Source of the DNA: JAKOQB01 sp036824465
GTDB lineage: Bacteria > Pseudomonadota > Gammaproteobacteria > Burkholderiales > Burkholderiaceae_F
Assembly (NCBI GenBank): GCA_036824465.1
Contig: DAITAC010000134.1
Location: 1-9,731, forward strand
Direction of reading: 5' to 3'
DNA length: 9,731 nucleotides
Within the stretch, counting starts at the first letter, position 1, and each line of letters begins with the position of its first letter. The notes under the pieces were generated by a model that ran no database searches, was not told the origin of the DNA, and saw only the letters and a program-made list of their open reading frames with translations. A program made the position numbers and the translations under genes. Shown here in pieces: positions 1-5,525 of this stretch.

Positions 1-605
1 TCGCGCCGCGCATCGACGATGATCGGCTTGTAGTCGGGGTTTTCGGCGATCAGTTCGGCGCGCGCGCCGCGCATCTTCAGCCGCTTGACGGTGACATCGT
101 CACCAATCCGTGCCACCACGATCTGCCCCGACTGCGCCTGCGCCTGCTTGTGCACGGCGAGCCAGTCGCCGTCGAGGATGCCGATATCGCGCATGCTCAT
201 GCCGCGCACCTCGAGCAGATAGTCGGCGCGCGGCTTGAACATGCGCGGGTCGATGGCCGGATGCTTCAGCACGTTTTCCTGTGCCAGGATCGGACTGCCG
301 GCGGCCACCTTGCCTACCAGTGGTAAGCCAAACTCACGCGCGGCTTCGCGCAGTGTATGCACGGTGTCCCGCACGCGGATACCGCGCGAAGTGCCGGCGA
401 CGAGTTCGATCAAGCCCTTCTTCGCCAGCGCCTGCAGATGCTGCTCGGCCGCGTTCAGAGAACGGAAGCCGAAGGCGCGCGCGATTTCCTCGCGCGTCGG
501 TGGCGCGCCGTACTCGATGAGCGTCTGCTGGATGAACTCCAGGATCTCACTTTGGCGGGCAGTGACCGGGGCAACTGAAGGAGCGTCTGAAGGAATTGGG
601 GCCAT
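1..605 (-). CDS. lexA: LexA SOS repressor (3' end cut by window edge)
   Basis: LexA binds SOS boxes as a dimer and cleaves itself when RecA filaments form on damaged DNA. I translated 201 residues from the reverse strand. An N-terminal winged helix (about 15-80) has a recognition stretch RSLNAAEQH almost identical to the E. coli one, which fits the CTG-N10-CAG box found upstream. The Ala102-Gly103 cleavage site lies in VAAGSP. Catalytic Ser137 lies in RGMSM and catalytic Lys174 in VTVKRLK; the spacings 103-137 and 137-174 equal those of E. coli LexA (85-119-156). The ATG at 605-603 has a GGAGAA ribosome site 5 nt upstream. The N-terminus, MAPIPSDAPSVAPV before TARQ, is about a dozen residues longer than in E. 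coli. Roughly the last 15-20 residues, including the end of the peptidase domain, lie beyond the window. Every motif checked is intact, so the gene looks functional. The family call is very secure. Confidence 0.97.
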   Translation of the reverse strand, partial: MAPIPSDAPSVAPVTARQSEILEFIQQTLIEYGAPPTREEIARAFGFRSLNAAEQHLQALAKKGLIELVAGTSRGIRVRDTVHTLREAAREFGLPLVGKVAAGSPILAQENVLKHPAIDPRMFKPRADYLLEVRGMSMRDIGILDGDWLAVHKQAQAQSGQIVVARIGDDVTVKRLKMRGARAELIAENPDYKPIIVDARR

Positions 606-630
606 CGTGTTTCTCCGTGTGGAGCATGTA

Positions 631-646
631 CTGGCAATTTATACAG
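631..646 (-). promoter_or_regulatory. LexA-binding SOS box of lexA
   Basis: The sequence CTGGCAATTTATACAG matches the proteobacterial LexA consensus CTG-N10-CAG with an AT-rich core. It extends to a 5+5 bp palindrome, TACTG...CAGTA, at 629-648. It sits 25 bp upstream of the lexA start codon and covers the likely -10 element, so a bound repressor would block polymerase. This is the classic negative autoregulation of lexA. The site is seen directly; its function is inferred from the family. Confidence 0.9.
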
Positions 647-664
647 TACTGAATGAAAATGCAA
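638..664 (-). promoter_or_regulatory. Probable lexA promoter
   Basis: On the minus strand TTGCAT (664-659) is followed after 15 bp by TATAAA (643-638). The spacer is 1-2 bp shorter than ideal, so the -35 assignment is uncertain, but the -10 is good. It lies inside the LexA box. A transcript would start near 631, giving a short leader of about 25 nt. Confidence 0.6.
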
Positions 665-958
665 GCATCTGGTGATATCCCGCCCGGATGCGCCGCGCGC
701 ACCGCTTGCAGGCGCTTGTAGGCGAAGGACAGCGTGATAAACTGCCCAGCCATCGATTGACCGTTCTCGGATTGACTGTCGATTGCCGCAGCAGCGCGCG
801 AATTGGATGCGCCGACGGCAACCCCCTCCGGACGGTCCCGTGTTGCGAATCGTCTGCCACGACGCAACGCAGGCAAGAACCAAGGAAGTGCTGAATAAGT
901 GTCGCGAGCGGACCCGTACCTGGGCGTACGGCGAGCACCGCAGGGCTGCGAATGAATT

Positions 959-971
959 CACTGACTCAGTG
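959..971. repeat. 13-bp perfect palindrome
   Basis: CACTGA, a central C, then TCAGTG: two 6-bp arms in perfect inverted symmetry within the non-coding lexA-scpB gap. There is no T-run after it, so it is not an intrinsic terminator. It could be an operator for a dimeric regulator or a chance palindrome. Confidence 0.5.
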
Positions 972-1022
972 CTTTTCCTGACCACCGCCTGCTGCGCGGC
1001 CAGACTTCAACTACCGGGTATT

Positions 1023-1048
1023 GATTGTCCGGACCGATTGTCCGGACC
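1023..1048. repeat. Perfect 13-bp tandem direct repeat (two copies)
   Basis: GATTGTCCGGACC occurs twice head to tail (1023-1035 and 1036-1048) with no mismatch. Each copy contains the 8-bp palindrome GTCCGGAC (1027-1034 and 1040-1047), so the array is two palindromic half-turn sites 13 bp apart. It ends 109 bp before the scpB start codon. It could be an operator pair or a simple slippage duplication. Confidence 0.85.
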
Positions 1049-1157
1049 TTGTGCTTGATGGCGATCATTGGCGGGTCCGGCTGCTTTGGTGTGCAGCCGA
1101 GGCATCGATGTGATCGCGTTGTTGACCTGCGCTATTGGCCTGACCTGATCGGAGAAC

Positions 1158-1811
1158 ATGAACACACAAGAGGCGAAGATCGTCCTCGAGACCGCATTGC
1201 TGACGGCCGGGGAGCCGCTGCCACTGTCGGAACTGCGCCAGCTGTTTGCCGACGAACTGAACGCCGACACGCTGCGCGTTTTGCTCGATGAACTGGGCCG
1301 CGACTGGCAGGGCCGCGGCATCGAGCTGGTCACGCTGGCTTCCGGCTGGCGCTTTCAAAGCCGACCGGCGATGCGGCCCTATCTTGATCGCCTGAACCCG
1401 GAGAAGCCGCCGAAGTATTCACGCGCCGTTCTCGAGACCTTGGCGATCATCGCCTACCGCCAGCCTGTCACGCGCGGCGACATCGAGGAAATCCGCGGCG
1501 TGACCGTGTCCACGCAAGTCATCAAGACGCTTGAAGATCGCGGTTGGATCGAGGCGATCGGCCACCGTGAGACGCCGGGCCGGCCGTCTCTGCTGGCCAC
1601 CACGCGCGCGTTTCTCGACGATTTGGGCCTGCGCTCGCTCGAAGAACTTCCTCCCTTAGGCGTTGGAACAGAGGCCGGATCATTGCCGGCCGAGTTCGAA
1701 CTGCAGTTCGCCTCCGCCACCGGCACTGTCGTTGAACAGCCGGCCACACCCGCAACCGACTCCACTCCGGACACCGCATCGGTGGCCGTCACTTCCGAAG
1801 CCCAATCATGA
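1158..1811 (+). CDS. scpB: Segregation and condensation protein ScpB
   Basis: ScpB is the winged-helix (kite) dimer that binds the kleisin ScpA in the SMC-ScpAB condensin, which compacts and helps separate the replicated chromosome at the nucleoid. The 217-residue product has two winged-helix domains. The first spans about 5-80. The second is marked by the family signature from Ser88 (SRAVLETLAIIAYRQPVTRG) and by GRPSLLATTRAFLDDLGL at 141-158. Residues after about 168 form a low-complexity Thr/Ala/Pro-rich tail. The ATG is preceded by GGAG, only 3 nt away, which is a little close; no better start agrees with the family N-terminus. The stop overlaps the rluB start as ATGA, implying translational coupling with rluB. 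No scpA lies next to it, so its kleisin partner must be encoded elsewhere. I recall scpA and scpB being separated in betaproteobacteria. Confidence 0.95.
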   Translation: MNTQEAKIVLETALLTAGEPLPLSELRQLFADELNADTLRVLLDELGRDWQGRGIELVTLASGWRFQSRPAMRPYLDRLNPEKPPKYSRAVLETLAIIAYRQPVTRGDIEEIRGVTVSTQVIKTLEDRGWIEAIGHRETPGRPSLLATTRAFLDDLGLRSLEELPPLGVGTEAGSLPAEFELQFASATGTVVEQPATPATDSTPDTASVAVTSEAQS

Positions 1812-3214
1812 CGCACGCGATCCGGCCTATCGAAGAACAGCAAGATCCCGCCAGTACGCCGGCTGATCCCGGCAATACCGCGCCCGTCGCTCCGGTGGCA
1901 CAAGGCCCGGCTGAAGAAGACGCAGCGGAAGTCGCAGACGACCGCGGCAACGAACTGACAGACGATCGCCCGCAACGCGGTCCGCGCGGACGGCGTCGCC
2001 GCGGTCGTGGCCGGGGCCCGCGGCCCGATGCCGCGCCGGCGATGCAGGCCGATGGCCCGACGCCTGAAACGCCCACCGAGCCGCTGCCGCTGGCCGGCGC
2101 GGGCGACGAAGTGAACGTGAACGCGCTGCCCGCCACTCCGCTGCCGCGCGAACTGCTCGAGCGCGGCCGCCGCGCCGCCAAACAGGCGCTCAACGCCCAA
2201 TCGGAAAAACTGCACAAGGTGCTTGCCGATGCGGGCATCGGTTCACGACGGGACATGGAAGAGCTCATCATCGCCGGACGCGTGTCGGTCAATGGCGAGC
2301 CAGCGCACGTCGGGCAGCGGGTGATGCCCAACGACCAGGTACGCGTCAACGGCAAGCCATTGCAGCTGCGCCTGAAAGGCGCGGGGCGCCCCCCGCGCGT
2401 GCTGCTGTATCACAAGCCGGCTGGCGAGATCGTGTCGCAGGACGATCCGGAGCATCGTCCGACCGTCTTCGACAACCTGCCCAAGGTCTCGGGCGCACGC
2501 TGGGTCGCGGTCGGTCGGCTCGATTTCAACACCGAGGGCCTGCTGATCTTCACGACCTCCGGTGAACTGGCGAACCGGCTGATGCATCCGCGCTTCGAAG
2601 TGGAGCGCGAGTACGCGGCGCGTTTGCTGGGTGAACTCACGGAAGAGCAACGACAGCGTCTGCTCGAAGGCGTGGAGCTGGAGGACGGCAGCGCGCGGTT
2701 CTCGCGCATCGACGATGCCGGTGGGCAGGGTGCGAATCACTGGTACCGCGTGACGCTCAGCGAGGGTCGAAACCGCGAGGTACGGCGCATGTTCGAGATC
2801 GTCGGTCGCGACGTGAGCCGGCTGATTCGCACGCGCTTCGGCGCGGTCCAGTTGCCACGTACGCTCACGCGAGGGCGCTATCAGGAACTTTCACCCGAGT
2901 GGGTGCAGGCCTGGACGCATGATCTGGGCATTGCCGCTGAAGAATTGCGAAGTCGCCCTCCGGGGCAGGGTGGGCAGAAGCACCAGGGCGGGCGCCGCGG
3001 CAAGTCGCAGCGGCAAGGCCCGCCGCGCCAGCCTGATCCGATGACCAGTACGGTCAACTACATCATTGCCGGCGGGCGACCACCGGGTCGCGGTGGGATG
3101 GGACAGGGACGCGGGCAAGGCTACGGCCAGGGTACGCAGGGATACGGCCAGGGCTACGGTCAGGGCCAGGGTCCGATGCGCTCGCGCCGCAAACCGCAGG
3201 GCAGAGACGGCTAG
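1808..3214 (+). CDS. rluB: 23S rRNA pseudouridine(2605) synthase RluB
   Basis: RluB converts U2605 (E. coli numbering) of 23S rRNA to pseudouridine during 50S assembly. The 468-residue protein starts with a disordered, charged extension (about 1-130) containing an Arg/Gly cluster near 56-73. An S4 RNA-binding domain follows (about 132-190: EKLHKVLADAGIGSRRDMEE, then RVSVNG). The RsuA/RluB-type catalytic domain contains GRLDFNTEGLLIFT with catalytic Asp239, and its later motif EGRNREVRRMFE. From about residue 385 a second disordered tail runs to the end, rich in Gly, Gln and Arg and ending in YGQG-type repeats. E. coli RluB is much shorter (about 290 residues); the excess is in the two tails. 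RluE/RluF/RsuA relatives are less likely, because the S4 domain, the tails and the scpB linkage favour RluB. The start codon overlaps the scpB stop (ATGA). Confidence 0.94.
   Translation: MTHAIRPIEEQQDPASTPADPGNTAPVAPVAQGPAEEDAAEVADDRGNELTDDRPQRGPRGRRRRGRGRGPRPDAAPAMQADGPTPETPTEPLPLAGAGDEVNVNALPATPLPRELLERGRRAAKQALNAQSEKLHKVLADAGIGSRRDMEELIIAGRVSVNGEPAHVGQRVMPNDQVRVNGKPLQLRLKGAGRPPRVLLYHKPAGEIVSQDDPEHRPTVFDNLPKVSGARWVAVGRLDFNTEGLLIFTTSGELANRLMHPRFEVEREYAARLLGELTEEQRQRLLEGVELEDGSARFSRIDDAGGQGANHWYRVTLSEGRNREVRRMFEIVGRDVSRLIRTRFGAVQLPRTLTRGRYQELSPEWVQAWTHDLGIAAEELRSRPPGQGGQKHQGGRRGKSQRQGPPRQPDPMTSTVNYIIAGGRPPGRGGMGQGRGQGYGQGTQGYGQGYGQGQGPMRSRRKPQGRDG
3112..3172 (+). repeat. Degenerate GQGYGQG-coding repeat in rluB
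   Basis: The 3' end of rluB has an imperfect tandem repeat of units like GGCTACGGCCAGG, encoding successive Gly-Gln-Gly-Tyr steps (tyrosines from residue 439 on). The unit boundaries drift, and synonymous differences (GGC/GGT/GGA, TAC) show the copies are not fresh duplications. Such tracts expand and contract by slippage, so length is likely to vary between strains. Confidence 0.75.
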
Positions 3215-3237
3215 AAGCGATTTCGGGCCTGGCGCGC

Positions 3238-3266
3238 TTGAGACTGGCGCGTCCCGCCCTTATAAT
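3238..3266 (+). promoter_or_regulatory. Sigma-70 promoter of the rimP-nusA-infB operon
   Basis: TTGAGA (3238-3243) and a perfect TATAAT (3261-3266) are separated by exactly 17 bp, which is ideal for the housekeeping sigma factor. Transcription should start near 3273, giving a leader of about 185 nt before rimP. The direct repeat CTGGCGCG (3229-3236 and 3244-3251) brackets the -35 element. This is the clearest promoter in the window and makes the downstream operon independent of scpB-rluB. Confidence 0.87.
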
Positions 3267-3380
3267 TAGCGTTTGCCAAGAGAAGACCGGTCATCGAGGT
3301 GCGGCTGGTCCTTTGATTGCAGCGTGGTCGGTTCCGGGTTTCGCGGTTCTTGCCGAACGCGCGGGCCTGTTGAACTGTGG

Positions 3381-3407
3381 AAATGGGCTTCACGCCCATT
3401 TTTTTTT
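3381..3407 (+). terminator. Intrinsic terminator / attenuator in the rimP leader
   Basis: AAATGGGC (3381-3388), a 5-nt loop TTCAC and GCCCATTT (3394-3401) make a perfect 8-bp stem. A run of nine Ts (3399-3407) begins within the stem's 3' arm. It lies about 110 nt after the predicted transcription start and about 50 nt before rimP. Because the operon promoter is upstream, this hairpin cannot serve only as the end of rluB: it must be read through to express rimP-nusA-infB. That makes it an attenuator candidate. Hairpins upstream of rimP are known in other proteobacteria. Confidence 0.88.
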
Positions 3408-3458
3408 GCCGCGCTCCGACGCGTAGAAGTCGCCCCGGAGCGCGTCGGGAGAGTGCTG

Positions 3459-3995
3459 GTGGGCAAAGTGCCGACGGAACTGAACGCGTTGGTCGAGCGG
3501 ACCGTCGAAGGGCTGGGCTACGAGCTGGTCGACGTCGAGCGTCTGGGCGGGCTGCTGCGCGTGTCGATCGATGCGGCAAGTGGCGTCCGAATCGACGACT
3601 GCGAGCGCGTCAGCCATCAGCTGACGCACCTGTTTCCCGTCGAAGGGGTGCACTACGAGCGGCTTGAAGTTTCGTCGCCCGGGTTGGACCGGCCGTTGCG
3701 GCGAGCGAAGGACTTCGAGCGCTTCATCGGCGCCGAGGCGAACATTCACCTGTTGGCGCCGGTCGAAGGGCGCAAGCGGCTGCGCGGCAAGCTGCTCGAA
3801 GTGCGCGGCACGGCGGGCGAGGAAGAGATCTTCCTGCAGTTAAGCGAGGCAGTCGCACCGCAGCCTCGGTCGCCGTCGAAACGCAAGCCATCGGCGGCGA
3901 AGTCCGGCGAGACGCCGAAGGTGGTGCAGTTTGCATTGGCTGACGTTGACAAGGCGCGGCTGGTTCCGGAATTGGATTTCAGGAGTGGGCGATGA
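3459..3995 (+). CDS. rimP: Ribosome maturation factor RimP
   Basis: RimP binds the free 30S subunit and helps late assembly around S12 and the central pseudoknot. From the chosen GTG the protein has 178 residues. The N-terminal domain carries the family signatures LGYELVDVE, VRIDDCERVSHQL and LEVSSPGLDRPL. The C-terminal SH3-like domain ends with FALADVDKARLVPELDF. Most family members have about 150 residues; the excess is a basic Ser/Pro/Lys linker at about 133-153 inside the C-terminal domain. The start is uncertain. GTG 3459 has GGGAGA 6 nt upstream and gives the same N-terminal length as E. coli RimP; GTG 3468, with GGTGGG nearby, is a close rival. The frame stays open upstream to 3273, but that part crosses the terminator hairpin and resembles no RimP sequence. 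The stop overlaps the nusA start (ATGA). Confidence 0.93.
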   Translation: MGKVPTELNALVERTVEGLGYELVDVERLGGLLRVSIDAASGVRIDDCERVSHQLTHLFPVEGVHYERLEVSSPGLDRPLRRAKDFERFIGAEANIHLLAPVEGRKRLRGKLLEVRGTAGEEEIFLQLSEAVAPQPRSPSKRKPSAAKSGETPKVVQFALADVDKARLVPELDFRSGR

Positions 3996-5479
3996 ACGGA
4001 AGAGAAATTCTGCTGACGGTCGACGTGCTGGCGCGCGAGAAGAACGTGCCGCGTGAAGTCGTGTTCGGCGCGCTCGAAGCCGCGCTGGCAGGCGCGACCA
4101 AGAAGCTGTTTGACGAGGAAGACGTGGACATTCGCGTCGCGGTTGATCGCGAGACCGGTGACTATGAGGCGTTTCGTCGCTGGCTGGTGGTGCCGGACGA
4201 AGCTGGCCTGCAGGAGCCAGGACATCAGGTCATTCTGTCCGATGCCAAGGAGCAGATCGCCGACATCGAGGTCGACGAGTACATCGAGGAATCACTGCCG
4301 AAGCAGGAAGAGACGCTTGGTCGGCGCTTTGCGCAGGACACCAAGCAGGCGATCCTGCAGAAGATCCGTGACGCCGAGCGCGAGCAGCTGCTGACCGAAT
4401 TTCTGGCACGCGGCGACGACATCATCAACGGCACGGTCAAGCGCCTCGACAAGGGCGACCTGGTCATCGAGGCCGGCAAGATCGAGGCGCGGTTGCCTAG
4501 ATCCGAAATGATCCAGAAGGAGAACCTGCGCATTGGCGACCGCGTGCGTGCGTTCGTTGCCAAGATCGACCGCCAGGCTCGCGGTCCGCAGGTAATTCTG
4601 TCGCGCACGTCGCCGGAGTTCCTGAAGAAGCTCTTCGAGCTCGAAGTGCCCGAGATCGAACAGGGCCTGCTGCAGATCAAGTCGGCGGCGCGCGACCCGG
4701 GCGTGCGCGCCAAGATCGCCGTGTGGACCAACGACCGTCGCATCGATCCGATCGGTACCTGCGTGGGCATGCGCGGCTCGCGCGTGCAGGCGGTGACGAA
4801 CGAGCTGGCCGGCGAGCGAGTCGACATCGTGCTGTGGTCCGACGACCCGGCGCAGTTCGTGATCGGCGCGCTGGCGCCGGCCAACGTGTCGTCCATCGTG
4901 GTGGACGAAGACAAGCACGCAATGGATGTCGTGGTCGACGAGGACAATCTCGCGATCGCGATCGGCCGCAGTGGGCAGAACGTTCGACTCGCATCCGAAC
5001 TGACCGGCTGGCAGATCAACATCATGACCGCCGAGGAATCGGCGCAGAAGAAAGAGTCCGAGCAGATCAATGTGCGCGCGAACTTCGTCGAGAAGCTCGA
5101 CGTCGATGAAGAGGTCGCCAACATCCTGATCCAGGAAGGTTTCTCAACGCTGGAGGACATTGCCTACGTGCCGGTCAGCGAACTGCTGGAGATCGAGGCC
5201 TTCGACGAGGAAACCGTCGAGGAACTGCGCAACCGCGCCCGCAACGCGCTGCTGACCGAGGCGATCGTGCGCGAGGAAAGCCTGGAGAAGCTGGACAAGT
5301 CATTGGTCGAGCTCGAAGGGATGGACAACGAACTTGCCGCCAGACTGGCGACCAATAATCTGCGCACGCGCGACGATCTGGCGGAACTTGCGGTCGACGA
5401 ATTGACCGAGATGACCGGCATCGAAGAAGAGCGCGCCAAGACACTGATCATGGCGGCGCGCGCGCACTGGTTCGCGTAG
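3992..5479 (+). CDS. nusA: Transcription termination/antitermination factor NusA
   Basis: NusA rides on RNA polymerase, promotes pausing and hairpin-dependent termination, and joins rRNA antitermination complexes. At 495 residues it has exactly the length of E. coli NusA. Visible parts in order are: the N-terminal polymerase-binding domain (about 1-125); an S1 domain (about 132-200, starting at INGTVKRLDKGDLVIE); KH1 with GMRG at 259-262; KH2 with GRSG at 325-328; and two acidic helix-hairpin-helix repeats (AR1 about 365-420, AR2 about 440-495). The two repeats are the part that binds lambda N or the alpha-subunit C-terminal domain in E. coli, and both are present here. AGGAG lies 6 nt before the ATG. 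Translation is likely coupled to rimP through ATGA. In E. coli NusA influences expression of its own operon, which matters for the leader terminator upstream. Confidence 0.98.
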   Translation: MNGREILLTVDVLAREKNVPREVVFGALEAALAGATKKLFDEEDVDIRVAVDRETGDYEAFRRWLVVPDEAGLQEPGHQVILSDAKEQIADIEVDEYIEESLPKQEETLGRRFAQDTKQAILQKIRDAEREQLLTEFLARGDDIINGTVKRLDKGDLVIEAGKIEARLPRSEMIQKENLRIGDRVRAFVAKIDRQARGPQVILSRTSPEFLKKLFELEVPEIEQGLLQIKSAARDPGVRAKIAVWTNDRRIDPIGTCVGMRGSRVQAVTNELAGERVDIVLWSDDPAQFVIGALAPANVSSIVVDEDKHAMDVVVDEDNLAIAIGRSGQNVRLASELTGWQINIMTAEESAQKKESEQINVRANFVEKLDVDEEVANILIQEGFSTLEDIAYVPVSELLEIEAFDEETVEELRNRARNALLTEAIVREESLEKLDKSLVELEGMDNELAARLATNNLRTRDDLAELAVDELTEMTGIEEERAKTLIMAARAHWFA

Positions 5480-5525
5480 CCCGGTCATCGATCGCAAGAG
5501 CAGACGAGAAGTCAAAGAGGACACT

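Larger units (their letters stand above)
649..1157. other. Intergenic region without a supportable gene
   Basis: About 510 bp lie between the lexA control region and scpB. Several frames are open for 60-100 codons on both strands. None has a convincing ribosome site, a recognisable protein, or the conserved character of the flanking genes, and they overlap one another. I see no tRNA cloverleaf and no strong intrinsic terminator. The stretch holds an imperfect 10-bp direct repeat (GATTGACCGT at 755-764, GATTGACTGT at 770-779), a 13-bp palindrome at 959-971 and a perfect 13-bp tandem repeat at 1023-1048. The promoter of scpB presumably lies here, but I could not place it with confidence. The region could be a decayed gene or a long regulatory region. 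Confidence 0.6.

Noticed and set aside
235..675. 146-codon plus-strand open frame overlapping lexA.
   Set aside because: Lies antisense to lexA, whose catalytic motifs and ribosome site are clear, and runs through the LexA operator.
716..743. TTGTAG (716-721) with TAAACT (738-743) as a divergent plus-strand promoter.
   Set aside because: The -10 matches only 4 of 6 positions and no gene follows for 400 bp, so I did not list it.
688..1058. Overlapping small plus-strand open frames in the lexA-scpB gap (688-894, 783-1058).
   Set aside because: Poor ribosome sites, Arg/Cys-rich composition, no recognisable family, and they overlap each other; no evidence that they are translated.
1122..1150. 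TTGACC (1122-1127) as a possible -35 for scpB.
   Set aside because: The hexamer 17 bp downstream is CTGATC, a poor -10, and it would place transcription start at or inside the scpB start codon.
3273..3458. In-frame upstream extension of rimP by 62 codons.
   Set aside because: It would begin at the transcription start itself and run through the terminator hairpin (the T-run would read as Phe codons), with no similarity to RimP. The family length supports a start near 3459-3468.
3215..3458. A tRNA gene upstream of rimP, as metY is in E. coli.
   Set aside because: No cloverleaf, no T-loop GGTTCRANYCC-like box and no CCA end in this gap; only the promoter, leader and terminator hairpin are visible.
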